A stretch of DNA of 64,000 nucleotides from Actinocatenispora rupis (GTDB lineage Bacteria > Actinomycetota > Actinomycetes > Mycobacteriales > Micromonosporaceae), in the NCBI RefSeq assembly GCF_016861975.1, contig NZ_BOMB01000044.1:34688-98687 (forward strand). Reading direction: 5' to 3'. The translations under genes and the position numbers were made by a program. Shown in pieces: positions 49,868 to 58,051 of this stretch. The first letter of the stretch is position 1, and every line of letters begins with the position of its first letter. The notes beneath the pieces are model-generated. The model saw only the letters and a program-made list of their open reading frames with translations. It was not told the DNA's origin and did not search any database.

Positions 49868-51094
49868 TCAAGGCCGCGGACCGTCGGCGCGGGCCAGTAC
49901 CGGCCACACCAGCAGCGCCGCCACCGCAGCCACCGCCGCGAAACCCAGCAGCGCCACGCGTACCGGCACCCAGAGCAGCGCGGTGCCGATGCCGACCACC
50001 GGTACCGACATGCCCAGGTACCCGGCCAGGAAGAACGCGGCGAGCGTGCCGGCGCGACGCTCCGTCGGGGACACCGCCACCACCACGCCGAGGCTCGCCC
50101 GGAACAGCGCCGCTCCCCCGGCACCCACGAGTACGCCGCCGGCGAGGAACGCGGCGATGCTCGGGTGCGGCAGCCAGACGGCGACGACCAGCAGCGCCAG
50201 CCCGGCCAGCAGCAGCACGACGGCGAGCGGGACGACCGCCCGGTACGCCAGCGACGCGGTCACCACGGCGCACGCCACGCCGGCGGCGAACACCAGGCCG
50301 AGCGTCGCGCCGGAGAGTACCGGGGAGCGGTGGTGGAGCGCGGCGAGCACCGTGCCGGCCAGCGCGACGAACAGCCCGAACACCGCGAACTGGGTGGCCA
50401 CCCCGGCGAGCGCGGCGACGAACCGGCCCGCGGCGCCCGGCGGCAACGCGAGCCGCTGCGGACGGTACGGCGGCAGCGGACGCGCCCGGCGCCGCGTCTC
50501 CGGTACGAGCAGCAGCGCGGCGGCGCAGAGCACGAACACCCCGAGGGACACCGCGTACGGGAGGGCGAGCGGGCGTGCGGCGACGACGGCCAGTACGCCG
50601 GCGACGAGGCCACCGGCGCCGAGTCCGCCGAGCGCCGTCGCGGTGGCGAGCAGCTGCGCCCGGTGCAACTGGTGCGCCGGGCGGTGGGCCGCGAACAGTT
50701 CCGTCAGGTACGCGGTGGCGGTGGAGCCGGTGACGCCGACCGCGAGGCCGCACACGACCCGGGCGACGAACAGGCCGGGCAGGCTCGGCCAGACCAGGAG
50801 TACCAGCGCGCTGACCGTGTCCAGTCCCAGCGCCGCCAGCAGCAGCGGCCGCCGGCCGTACGTGTCGGAGAGGTGGCCGGCGAGGACGAGGCTGACGGCC
50901 ACGCCGATCGCGTACGCGCCGTAGGCGACGGTGAGGGTGAACGGCGAGAGGTGGTCGCGCTGCGCGTACAGCGGGTAGAGGGGGCTGGGCACGGTCACGA
51001 ACGCCTGCAACGCCAGGTACGCCACGGCCACGGTGCCGTAGCCGACGCGGTACCGGGCGGGCGCGGGTCTGGTGTCGGAGCGGACGGCGGTCAC
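49868..51094 (-). CDS. MFS transporter (drug-efflux type, TetR-controlled)
   Basis: A 408-residue 12-helix MFS permease. Motif A is GHLSDTYGRRPLLL, with AYLALQAFVTVPSPLYPLY in the first helix (core FVTVPSPLYPLYA) typical of this actinomycete efflux group. GTG 51094 overlaps the stop of the small upstream ORF (GTGA). The divergent TetR gene and two operator copies upstream indicate repressor control. The substrate is unknown. Confidence 0.85.
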   Translation of the reverse strand: MTAVRSDTRPAPARYRVGYGTVAVAYLALQAFVTVPSPLYPLYAQRDHLSPFTLTVAYGAYAIGVAVSLVLAGHLSDTYGRRPLLLAALGLDTVSALVLLVWPSLPGLFVARVVCGLAVGVTGSTATAYLTELFAAHRPAHQLHRAQLLATATALGGLGAGGLVAGVLAVVAARPLALPYAVSLGVFVLCAAALLLVPETRRRARPLPPYRPQRLALPPGAAGRFVAALAGVATQFAVFGLFVALAGTVLAALHHRSPVLSGATLGLVFAAGVACAVVTASLAYRAVVPLAVVLLLAGLALLVVAVWLPHPSIAAFLAGGVLVGAGGAALFRASLGVVVAVSPTERRAGTLAAFFLAGYLGMSVPVVGIGTALLWVPVRVALLGFAAVAAVAALLVWPVLARADGPRP

Positions 51095-51282
51095 CGGCGG
51101 GCTCCCGTCGGACTGTCGGGGCGGGCGATCACGGGCCGCCACGCGGGCGCGGCGACGGCGACCGCCCGCGAGAACGGTGGCGGCACGGGTGTTCCGGCGG
51201 CTGCGCGGTCGGCAGGCGCGGGCGCACCGAGGTCGCCGAGACGGGTCGCCGGGTACCGGCTCCCGTCGGTCGTGACCGTCAT
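51091..51282 (-). CDS. 63-residue leader protein of the MFS operon
   Basis: ATG 51282 follows AAGGAG and opens a 63-residue, Ala/Pro-rich protein (MTVTTDGSRYPATRLGDLG... ending RPDSPTGARR). Its TGA overlaps the GTG of the MFS gene, so the two are translationally coupled. It has no membrane helix and no recognised family. Either a genuine small protein or a coupling leader; the strong start signal favours real translation. Confidence 0.5.
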   Translation of the reverse strand: MTVTTDGSRYPATRLGDLGAPAPADRAAAGTPVPPPFSRAVAVAAPAWRPVIARPDSPTGARR

Positions 51283-51303
51283 CGAACCGTCTCCTTCCCT
51301 CAA

Positions 51304-51354
51304 TGCGAACGGCGTTCGCATCGGCCACGCTAGCCACTGCGAACAACGTTCGCA
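51304..51354. promoter_or_regulatory. Twin TetR operators TGCGAAC-N3-GTTCGCA
   Basis: TGCGAACGGCGTTCGCA (51304-51320) and TGCGAACAACGTTCGCA (51338-51354) have identical perfect 7-bp arms and lie 34 bp apart centre to centre, between the divergent MFS operon and TetR gene. The second ends 11 nt before the TetR ATG. Cooperative binding by TetR dimers is the expected role. Confidence 0.8.
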
Positions 51355-51365
51355 ACAATGGAGTG

Positions 51366-51944
51366 ATGCCGACGACACCGAGCCGCGGCGCCCGGTACGG
51401 CGCGCTCAACCGCACCGTGATCGTGGCCGCCGCGCGGACCATCGCCGACCGCGACGGCCTCGGCCAGCTCACCCTGCGCCGCGTCGCCGAGTCGCTCGGC
51501 ACCGGTCAGGCGTCCATCTACCGGCACGTCTCCGGGCGCGACGAGCTGATCGCCGCGCTGTGCGAGGACCTCGCCGCCGGCTTCCCGCTGGTCACCGACC
51601 AACGCTCACCACGTACCGCGGCGCTGCGCCAGTGGGAGGCGATCCACCGGTACCTGACCGAGCATCCGTGGGGCGCGCCCGCCATCGCCGCCGGCGACAC
51701 CGTCGCGGTCAGCGGCGAACGCCTCGCCGCGCACGCCACCGCCCAGCTCCGCCGGCTCGGACTGACCGGCCGCGACGCGGCGCGCGCGTACCGGGTGCTG
51801 TGGCAGTTGCTGCTGGGGCACCTGCTCAACGCGCACCCGCTCGGGCACGGCGCCGACCACCCGCGGGCGGGCGACGAGTCGGACTTCCGGTGGGCGCTGC
51901 GGCACCTGCTCGACGCCTTCGCCGGTACGCCCCGGCGCCACTGA
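51366..51944 (+). CDS. TetR-family regulator
   Basis: A 192-residue TetR protein with HTH ALNRTVIVAAARTIADRDG, LTLRRVAESLGTGQASIYRHVSG (signature IYRHV) and a TetR_C-like helical C-terminal domain with WQLLLGHLLNAHPLGHG. It is the likely repressor of the divergent MFS efflux operon through the twin operators at 51304-51354, which also cover its own promoter. ATG 51366 is preceded by AACAAT at 6 nt, so the message may be leaderless. Confidence 0.9.
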   Translation: MPTTPSRGARYGALNRTVIVAAARTIADRDGLGQLTLRRVAESLGTGQASIYRHVSGRDELIAALCEDLAAGFPLVTDQRSPRTAALRQWEAIHRYLTEHPWGAPAIAAGDTVAVSGERLAAHATAQLRRLGLTGRDAARAYRVLWQLLLGHLLNAHPLGHGADHPRAGDESDFRWALRHLLDAFAGTPRRH

Positions 51945-52040
51945 CGCGCGCTCCCGGCTCTGCCGTAGGTCGTTGGGACGAACCTCTGGTGCCCGGTCAC
52001 GTCACGCGACCCCGTCGACGTCCCGCTGCCGAACCGGCCC

Positions 52041-52159
52041 GCGACGTAGCGCGGATCCTTTGCGCTGCAACGCATCAAGCATCGGCGCCGCGGTCCGGGG
52101 CGCGACGTAGCGTGAATCCGTTGCACTGCAACGCATCAAGCATCGGCGCCGCGGTCCGG
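52041..52159. repeat. Tandem 58-bp repeat, two copies
   Basis: Units start GCGACGTAGCG and end GCGCCGCGGTCCGG; four mismatches in 58 positions and a 3-nt spacer. The second copy contains the palindrome TTGCACTGCAA (52121-52131). Confidence 0.8.
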
Positions 52160-52404
52160 CAGGACCGCAACACCGGTGGCCGACGGGCATCCGCGCCGAG
52201 ATTCGGCGCGGCCGCAGCACATCAGCGACTGACAGGCATCAGCTGCCGTGGTCCGGCGCAGCCACAGCACATCGGTGGCTGGCGGGCATCCGCGCCGCGG
52301 TCCGGCAGCACTGCAGCGCGGCGGAGTTCCGGCGCGCTCGCCGCTCCGGCGATCGGCGCGCTCGGGCGACGAGGCCGCACCGCCGCGACCGCCGACCCTT
52401 TGAC

Positions 52405-52415
52405 TCCACTGTGGA
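52405..52415. repeat. Interspersed palindrome TCCACTGTGGA
   Basis: A perfect 11-bp palindrome 3 nt downstream of the YciI stop codon; one of eight copies in the window. It could also act as a weak hairpin. Confidence 0.6.
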
Positions 52416-52418
52416 CGG

Positions 52419-52703
52419 TCAGGGGGTCGGCCACTGCTCGGTGGGGGCGAGCCGGGTCGGGTGGAACTCGACGATCGTCGCCGTCGCGGCCCCGGACGTG
52501 ACGAACGGGTCGGCGGCGACCGCGGCCTCGACCTCCGCGCGCGACCCGGCCAGTACCATCAGCCCACCGGTACGGGGTTCGAGCCGCCCGGCGAGCCGTA
52601 CCAGGCCGCGCGCGAACACCCCGTCCGGGTTCGTGTAGTGCGCGTCGAGCAGGGCGTCGATCTCCTCCAGCGGCCGCTCGTACGTCAGCGTGACCAGGAA
52701 CAT
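52419..52703 (-). CDS. YciI-family protein
   Basis: A 94-residue YCII-like ferredoxin-fold protein: MFLVTLTYERPLEEIDALLDAHY (core YERPLEEIDALLDAH), the catalytic-type His of H-Y and a D in AADPFVTSG, and the terminal strand ATIVEFHPTR. Related proteins include small dehalogenase- and muconolactone-isomerase-like enzymes. The ATG has GAGGAG upstream. Divergent from a LysR gene, its probable regulator. Confidence 0.85.
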   Translation of the reverse strand: MFLVTLTYERPLEEIDALLDAHYTNPDGVFARGLVRLAGRLEPRTGGLMVLAGSRAEVEAAVAADPFVTSGAATATIVEFHPTRLAPTEQWPTP

Positions 52704-52815
52704 GGGGGTCTCCTCGCGGTGTCGGTGGTGTCCCCGACCAGGCAACCGCGGCGGGCCGGGCGTGTCCAAGACCGATCCGCCGCCGCGCCATAGCCACCGC
52801 CTATAGCGTGGGTAC

Positions 52816-53694
52816 GTGGACATCGAGCTGCGTCACCTGCGGTACGTGGTGGCCGTCGCCGACGCCGGCACCACCGTCGAGGCGGCCCGGCGGCTGCGGG
52901 TCGCCCAACCGAGTCTCAGCCAGCAGATCCGCGCGGTCGAGCAGCGCCTCGGGGTACCGCTGTTCCGGCGGGGACCGCGCGGCATGGCGCCGACCCCGGC
53001 CGGCGAGGCGTTCGTCGCCGGCGCGCGCCGTACCCTCGCCGAGCTCGACGCCGCCGTGGCCGCCGCCCGCGACGCGCCGGTGCCGGTGCGCGTCGGCGTG
53101 TGCGCCGGCGTACCGACGGGGTTGCTCACCGAGGTCGGGTCCGCGCTGCACCGGACCAGTACGGACATCTCCTACGAGCCGCACGATTCGGCGCAGCAGG
53201 CGGAGTTGCTGCGCCGCGGCGACCTCGCGTACGGGATCCTCCGACCCCCGGTCGACGACGACCGCCTCACCCTCCTTCCGGTACGCGAGGAGCCGCTCGG
53301 CGTGGTCGTCCCGCCGGGGCATCCACTCGCCGGTGCGGCGGTCGACTGGCCGGCGCTGGCGGGCTACCGGCTGCTGTGGTTCCCCGACAGTCGCGCCCCC
53401 GGCTACGCCGCCGCCGTACTCGCGCATCTGGCGGCACACGGCTGGACCCCGCGTACTCAGGTCGCGCAGTACCGGGGGCACGCGTTGTTCGTCCACGCGC
53501 TGTCGGCCGCGGCGGACCTGGTGGCGCTGCGGCCGCGCGACGCGGTGGCGAGCAGTACCGAGCTGGTGTGGGTGCCGTTCGCGGACGACCCGCCGCGCGA
53601 GGTGCTGGCGCTCGCCGCGCTCACCGACGGCCCGTGGGCCGCCCACCTGGTCGACCTGACCAGGCGACGCCCGACCGAGTGCGAAAACCCCTGA
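52816..53694 (+). CDS. LysR-family regulator
   Basis: A 292-residue LTTR: HTH at residues 1-60 ([47 protein letters not shown]) and a periplasmic-binding-like effector domain from residue about 90. GTG 52816 lies 6 nt after TAGCGT (52804-52809), a TANNNT -10 hexamer, with no Shine-Dalgarno, so a leaderless message is likely. It probably regulates the divergent YciI gene and itself. Confidence 0.9.
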   Translation: MDIELRHLRYVVAVADAGTTVEAARRLRVAQPSLSQQIRAVEQRLGVPLFRRGPRGMAPTPAGEAFVAGARRTLAELDAAVAAARDAPVPVRVGVCAGVPTGLLTEVGSALHRTSTDISYEPHDSAQQAELLRRGDLAYGILRPPVDDDRLTLLPVREEPLGVVVPPGHPLAGAAVDWPALAGYRLLWFPDSRAPGYAAAVLAHLAAHGWTPRTQVAQYRGHALFVHALSAAADLVALRPRDAVASSTELVWVPFADDPPREVLALAALTDGPWAAHLVDLTRRRPTECENP

Positions 53695-53726
53695 GTACGG
53701 GTGCGTCAGGGCCGTACGGTGGCGCG

Positions 53727-54260
53727 GTGGACACTCAGGTGATCGTGCTCAACGGTGGCTCCAGTTCGGGAAAGTCCGGGATCGCCCGGTGCCTCCAGTC
53801 CGTACTCCCGGGCCCGTGGCTGGTGCTCGGCACGGACACGTTCGTCGAGTCGCTGCCCGCGGCGATGCGGTCGTCGGACGGCGGGATCGACGTCGCGCCG
53901 GACGGTGCGGTGACCGTCGGGCCGGAGTTCCGGACGTTGGAGGCGGCCTGGATCGCCGGGGTCGCCACGATGGCCCGCGCCGGTGCCCGCGTCGTCGTCG
54001 ACGAGGTGTTCCTCGGCGGCGCGTACTCGCAGGGCCGCTGGCGCGACGCGCTCGGCGACCTGACCGTCCTGTGGGTCGGCGTACGGTGCGACGCGGCGGT
54101 CGCGGCCGGCCGCGAGATCGCCCGCGGCGACCGTACGACCGGGATGGCCGTCGCGCAGGCCGACCTGGTGCACCGCGGCGTGACGTACGACCTGGAGGTG
54201 GACACCACGCGCGCCGAGTCCATCGACTGCGCCCGTACGATCGCCGGCCACCTCCACTGA
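53727..54260 (+). CDS. Chloramphenicol phosphotransferase-like kinase
   Basis: A 177-residue P-loop kinase of the CPT family: Walker [10 protein letters not shown] at residues 10-18, the DTF segment ([12 protein letters not shown]) carrying the catalytic Asp of [13 protein letters not shown] as Walker B-like, and [19 protein letters not shown] (lid, cited core REIARGDR). In Streptomyces venezuelae CPT inactivates chloramphenicol; here no chloramphenicol cluster is present, so the substrate may be another hydroxyl compound. TACGGT lies 6 nt before GTG 53727, suggesting a leaderless start. Confidence 0.8.
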   Translation: MDTQVIVLNGGSSSGKSGIARCLQSVLPGPWLVLGTDTFVESLPAAMRSSDGGIDVAPDGAVTVGPEFRTLEAAWIAGVATMARAGARVVVDEVFLGGAYSQGRWRDALGDLTVLWVGVRCDAAVAAGREIARGDRTTGMAVAQADLVHRGVTYDLEVDTTRAESIDCARTIAGHLH

Positions 54261-54310
54261 CCCGATCGGGGTCGTACCAGGGGAATCGACGCTCGACGGC
54301 CGGTACGAGC

Positions 54311-54321
54311 TCCACTGTGGA
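54311..54321. repeat. Interspersed palindrome TCCACTGTGGA
   Basis: A perfect 11-bp palindrome 50 nt after the kinase gene; it also contains the possible GTG start (54317) of the following small ORF. Confidence 0.6.
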
Positions 54322-54511
54322 CCGACGTCGCAGCGCCGGGGACCGGTCTTGCCCGCCGGATCCGGGGCCGTGGCGGGAGGCGGAGAACGCCGTGCGGGGA
54401 CCACGGGCGGCGCTCGGCACGGGATGGGCGATCGCCGACGAGGTCGACGAGGTGCACGAGGATCCCGACCTGGACCGGTATCTCGCCGATCCGGACGGGT
54501 TTCGGCGCTGA
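54317..54511 (+). CDS. Small acidic-tailed hypothetical protein
   Basis: Up to 64 residues; the last 30 (GWAIADEVDEVHEDPDLDRY and on) are strongly acidic and look coding. GTG 54317 gives 64 residues; GTG 54392, after GGGAGGCGGAG, gives 39 and has the better ribosome-binding site. No family was recognised. It is followed directly by the promoter of the SDR operon. Confidence 0.4.
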   Translation: MDRRRSAGDRSCPPDPGPWREAENAVRGPRAALGTGWAIADEVDEVHEDPDLDRYLADPDGFRR

Positions 54512-54532
54512 GCGGCGCCCGTTTCCGCACCC

Positions 54533-54580
54533 TTGACAGTGTTCGTACGTCGCCCTATGGTTCCCGCTAATCCGTATTAG
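54533..54580 (+). promoter_or_regulatory. Strong promoter and LacI-type operator of the SDR-LacI operon
   Basis: TTGACA (54533-54538) and TATGGT (54556-54561) are exactly 17 nt apart, the best sigma-70 promoter in the window. CTAATCCGTATTAG (54567-54580), a palindrome with 5-bp arms, covers the expected transcription start at about 54568. Repression by the LacI protein encoded as the second gene is inferred. Confidence 0.8.
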
Positions 54581-54592
54581 TAAGGGGATCTG

Positions 54593-55372
54593 ATGGGGTC
54601 CGAGGAACAGCCGGCGTGGCGCGCGTTCTCGTCCGGGTTCGCCGACCGGGTCGCGGTGGTGACCGGCGCGGCGGGTGGGATCGGGCTGGCGGCCGCGACC
54701 GCGCTGCACGCGTACGGGGCGCGGGTGGTGCTGCTCGACGCGAACGCGCCGCTGCTCGAACGTTCCGCCGCGGCACTGCCGGGCGCGGTCGCGATGCCCG
54801 TCGACATCACCGACTCCGCGCGGGTCGCCGCCGCGTTCGACGCTATCGCCGAGCGGTACGGGCCGGTCGAGCATCTGGTGCACGCCGCCGCGGTCATCAC
54901 GGCCTTGCCGCTGCTGGAGCAGGACGTCGAGCACTGGCGCCGGGTACTGGACGTCAACCTGGTCGGTTCGTTCACGGTGGTCCGGGCGGCGCTGGCGCAG
55001 ATGGTGCCGCGGCGCGGCGGGACGATCGTGGCGGTCGCCTCGGACGCCGGGTTCCGGGGCGGCGGCGGCCTCATCGCCGACGCGGCGTACGCGGCGAGCA
55101 AGGCCGGGGTGCTGTCGCTGGTCAAGTCGGTGGCGCGGGAGTTCGCGGGCACCGGCGTACGGATCAACGCGCTGGTACCGGGACCGACGGACACGCCGCT
55201 GCACCAGGGCGTGTCGGACGAGCTGAAGCAGCGGATCGCGGCCGGGTTGCCGGTGGGCCGGATGGGCCACCCGGACGACATGGCCGCCGCGATCCTGTTC
55301 CTGTCGTCGCCCGCCGCGCCGTTCGTCTACGGCACCGCGCTGGACGTCGACGGGGGGTCGATGCTGCGGTGA
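54593..55372 (+). CDS. Short-chain dehydrogenase/reductase
   Basis: A 259-residue classical SDR: cofactor loop TGAAGGIG (24-31), an acidic residue in VVLLDAN favouring NAD, NLVGS helix-4 motif, and catalytic YAASK (Y166, K170). The catalytic-Ser strand reads VAVASDAG with the Ser 16 rather than 13 residues before Tyr, so the loop is three residues longer than usual. It ends with the typical GTALDVDGGSM. AAGGGG precedes the ATG. It is the first gene of the catabolic operon and overlaps lacI (GTGA). Confidence 0.9.
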   Translation: MGSEEQPAWRAFSSGFADRVAVVTGAAGGIGLAAATALHAYGARVVLLDANAPLLERSAAALPGAVAMPVDITDSARVAAAFDAIAERYGPVEHLVHAAAVITALPLLEQDVEHWRRVLDVNLVGSFTVVRAALAQMVPRRGGTIVAVASDAGFRGGGGLIADAAYAASKAGVLSLVKSVAREFAGTGVRINALVPGPTDTPLHQGVSDELKQRIAAGLPVGRMGHPDDMAAAILFLSSPAAPFVYGTALDVDGGSMLR

Positions 55373-56424
55373 CCCGCCACGAGCGGCGACCGAGCCGGCC
55401 CACCCAGGCGGACATCGCCCGGCTGGCCGGCGTCTCCCAACCCACCGTCTCCCTGGTACTCGGCGGGAACAAGGCGGGTGTCGCGCTGTCGGACGAGACG
55501 CGGCAGCGGGTGCTGGACGCGGCGGAGTCGCTGGGCTACGTGCCGGACCCGATCGCACGGCGGCTTTCCCGCCGTACCAACAACCTGCTCGGGTTGTACA
55601 CGTTCACCGCGACGTTCCCGACCGACGTGCAGCACTCGTACTACCCGTTCCTGGTGGGGGTCGAGGAGGAGGCGGCGGCGCAGGGGTACGACCTGCTGCT
55701 GTTCACGTCCTCCGGCGCGTACGAGGGTGCGACCGACGTGCTCAACCGGGTACGGCTGGCGGACGGCTGCCTGTTCCTCGGCCGGCACGTACCGGAGAAG
55801 GCGATGGGGCGGTTCCTCGACGACGGGTACCCGCTGGTGTACATCGGGCGGCACGACGAGCTGGGCGAGCGCCTGCCGTACGTGGGTGCCGACTACGTGT
55901 CGGCGTCCGCGGACGTGGTGCGCCGGCTGGCGGAGCTGGGTCACCGGCACCTCGCGTACGTGCGGGAGAAGGACGACGCGCCCGCGTCCGCCGACCGGGA
56001 GGCGGGTCTGCGGTCGGCCGTGGCCGACACCGGCGTACGTGCCGACGTGGTGCGCACCGACGGCGGTGACGTGGACACCGCGCGGCTGCGTTCGTGGTTG
56101 GCGGACGGCGTGACGGCGATCGTGGCGGAGGAGACCGACACCGACATCGCCGTGACCGCTGTCGAGTCGGCGGCGCGGGCCGGTGGGCTGCGCTGCCCGG
56201 ACGACTTCTCGCTCGCGCTGCTCGGCGACCGGGTGGGGCGCTCCCCCGGGCTGCCGGCGCTGAGCGGGTTCGCGATCCCCCGCCGCGAGATGGGCCGCGC
56301 CGCGGTACGCATGCTCACCGGCCTGATCGCCGGTGAGCCCGAAGCCCGGATCCGCCAGATACTCGGCTGCCACCCGTTGGCGGGCGAGACCGTCGGCGCG
56401 CCGCCCCGGCCGCCCGAGCACTGA
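55369..56424 (+). CDS. LacI-family repressor
   Basis: A 351-residue LacI/GalR regulator: HTH TQADIARLAGVSQPTVSLVL (about residues 12-31), hinge helix with SRRTNNLLGLY, and a periplasmic-binding-like ligand domain (DDFSLALLGDR near the C-terminus). GTG 55369 overlaps the SDR stop. It lies inside the operon it presumably controls, so release by inducer would also raise its own level. The ligand is unknown; most LacI proteins bind sugars or sugar acids. Confidence 0.9.
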   Translation: MTRHERRPSRPTQADIARLAGVSQPTVSLVLGGNKAGVALSDETRQRVLDAAESLGYVPDPIARRLSRRTNNLLGLYTFTATFPTDVQHSYYPFLVGVEEEAAAQGYDLLLFTSSGAYEGATDVLNRVRLADGCLFLGRHVPEKAMGRFLDDGYPLVYIGRHDELGERLPYVGADYVSASADVVRRLAELGHRHLAYVREKDDAPASADREAGLRSAVADTGVRADVVRTDGGDVDTARLRSWLADGVTAIVAEETDTDIAVTAVESAARAGGLRCPDDFSLALLGDRVGRSPGLPALSGFAIPRREMGRAAVRMLTGLIAGEPEARIRQILGCHPLAGETVGAPPRPPEH

Positions 56425-56436
56425 GGAAGGGGCCAG

Positions 56437-58038
56437 ATGCCCGACCAGGACACGGATGTACTCGTCGTCGGCGGCGGCCTGGGTGGTGTCGCGGCGGCGC
56501 TCGCGGCCTGCGCCGCCGGGCGGCGCGTCGTGCTCAGCGAGGAGACGGACTGGCTGGGCGGGCAGCTCACGGCGCAGGCCGTACCGCCGGACGAGCATCC
56601 GTGGATCGAGCAGTTCGGGTGCACCGCACGGTATCGGCGGCTCCGCGAGGGCATCCGCGACTTCTACCGGGGCTGGTACCCGATGCGCTCGGCGGCGCGG
56701 TCGTGGGCCGCGCTCAACCCGGGCGCCGGGCGGGTCAGCAAGCTGTGTCACGAGCCGCGGGTGGCGCTGGCGGTGATCGAGGCGATGCTGGCGCCGCACC
56801 GGGCGTCCGGCCGGCTCACCGTACTGCTGCGGCACCGCCCGGTGGCGGCGCACACCGACGCCGGCACGGTGCTCGGGGTGACGCTGGAAACCGTTGGCGC
56901 GCAACGCATCTCGGTCTCCGCACGGTACGTGCTGGACGCCACCGAGCTGGGTGACGTGCTGGCGCTGGCCGGCATCGAGCACGTGACCGGCGCCGAGGCG
57001 CAGTCCGAGTACGGGGAGCCGCACGCGCCCGCCGAGGCGCAGCCGCACACCATGCAGGGCATCACGTACTGCTTCGCGGTGTCGCACCACGACGGCGAGC
57101 ACCACGTGATCGACCGCCCGGCGGAGTACGACTTCTGGCGGTCGTACACGCCGGAGTTCTGGCCGGGGCCGCTGTTGGGCTTCACCGCACCGGATCCGCG
57201 CACGCTGGAGCCGGTCGAGCGCACCTTCGTACCGAACCCGGACGGTGACCCGCTGGCCGTGCTCGCCGACCAGAGCGCGAACGCCGGCGACCGGGAGCTG
57301 TGGATGTTCCGGCGGATCCTGGCGCGCGGGCTGCACCGGCCCGGCAGCTTCGACTCCGACGTCACGCTCGTCAACTGGCCGCTCAACGACTACTGGCTGC
57401 GGGCGCCGCTCGGCGACGACGCCGCGATCGCGTACGCGGAGGCGAAGCAGCTGTCGTTGTCGGTGCTGTACTGGTTGCAGACGGAGGCACCGCGGCCGGA
57501 CGGCGGCACCGGGTACCCGGGGCTGCGGCTGCGCGGCGACGTGGTCGGCACCGACGACGGCCTCGCGAAGTCGGCGTACGTGCGGGAGTCGCGGCGGATC
57601 CGGGCGCTCACCACCGTCACCGAGAACGACGTGGCGCGCGACGTGGTCGGCCCGTACGGCGGAACCCGGTACACCGACTCGGTCGGGGTCGGCAGCTACC
57701 GCATCGACCTGCACCCGTCGACCGGCGGCGACAACTACGTCGACATCGCGAGCGTGCCGTTCGAGATCCCGCTCGGCGCGCTGCTGCCGCGGCGGGAGTC
57801 GAACCTGCTCGCCGCCGGCAAGAACATCGGCACCACGCACATCTCCAACGGCTGCTACCGGCTGCATCCGGTGGAGTGGAACGTCGGCGAGGTCGCCGGC
57901 GAACTGGCGGCGTACTGCCTGCGGCACGGCGTACCGCCGCACCAGGTGCACGCCGACGCGACGCACTCGGCGGAGTTCGGCCGGGTGCTCGACGCGGCGG
58001 GCGTCGAACGGCACTGGCCCGACGTACGCGGCTACTGA
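56437..58038 (+). CDS. FAD-dependent oxidoreductase (PF12831 type), first copy
   Basis: A 533-residue flavoprotein. N-terminal VLVVGGGLGGVAAALAACAAG binds FAD (core VVGGGLGG), followed by DWLGGQLTAQAV, the WLGGxLT block of the FAD_oxidored family. The C-terminal half ends NIGTTHISNGCYRLHPVEWNVGEVAG (core NIGTTHISNGCYRLH). Family members oxidise unusual substrates and most are uncharacterised. The next gene is a distant paralogue, so the two may form a complex or act on successive intermediates. AGGAAGGGG is the ribosome-binding site. Confidence 0.85.
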   Translation: MPDQDTDVLVVGGGLGGVAAALAACAAGRRVVLSEETDWLGGQLTAQAVPPDEHPWIEQFGCTARYRRLREGIRDFYRGWYPMRSAARSWAALNPGAGRVSKLCHEPRVALAVIEAMLAPHRASGRLTVLLRHRPVAAHTDAGTVLGVTLETVGAQRISVSARYVLDATELGDVLALAGIEHVTGAEAQSEYGEPHAPAEAQPHTMQGITYCFAVSHHDGEHHVIDRPAEYDFWRSYTPEFWPGPLLGFTAPDPRTLEPVERTFVPNPDGDPLAVLADQSANAGDRELWMFRRILARGLHRPGSFDSDVTLVNWPLNDYWLRAPLGDDAAIAYAEAKQLSLSVLYWLQTEAPRPDGGTGYPGLRLRGDVVGTDDGLAKSAYVRESRRIRALTTVTENDVARDVVGPYGGTRYTDSVGVGSYRIDLHPSTGGDNYVDIASVPFEIPLGALLPRRESNLLAAGKNIGTTHISNGCYRLHPVEWNVGEVAGELAAYCLRHGVPPHQVHADATHSAEFGRVLDAAGVERHWPDVRGY

Positions 58039-58051
58039 ACGGGAGGCGGTC

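Larger units (their letters stand above)
51945..52418. repeat. Repeat-filled intergenic region
   Basis: 474 nt without a credible gene. It holds two 58-bp near-identical units (52041-52098 and 52102-52159; 54 of 58 positions equal, period 61) each with the core CTGCAACGCATCAAGCATCG, then a weaker repeat GGTGGC..GGGCATCCGCGCCG at about 52174-52197 and 52274-52297, and many shorter GGTCCGGC copies. TCCACTGTGGA (52405-52415) closes the region at the end of the YciI gene. Likely a decayed interspersed repeat rather than a gene. Confidence 0.7.

Noticed and set aside
52041..52159. CRISPR array
   Set aside because: Only two long units with a 3-nt spacer and no cas genes.
51518..52220. Leftward frames across the repeat block containing the recurring phrase CLMRCSA
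   Set aside because: The phrase is just the translated tandem repeat; the frame is not continuous with any conserved protein.
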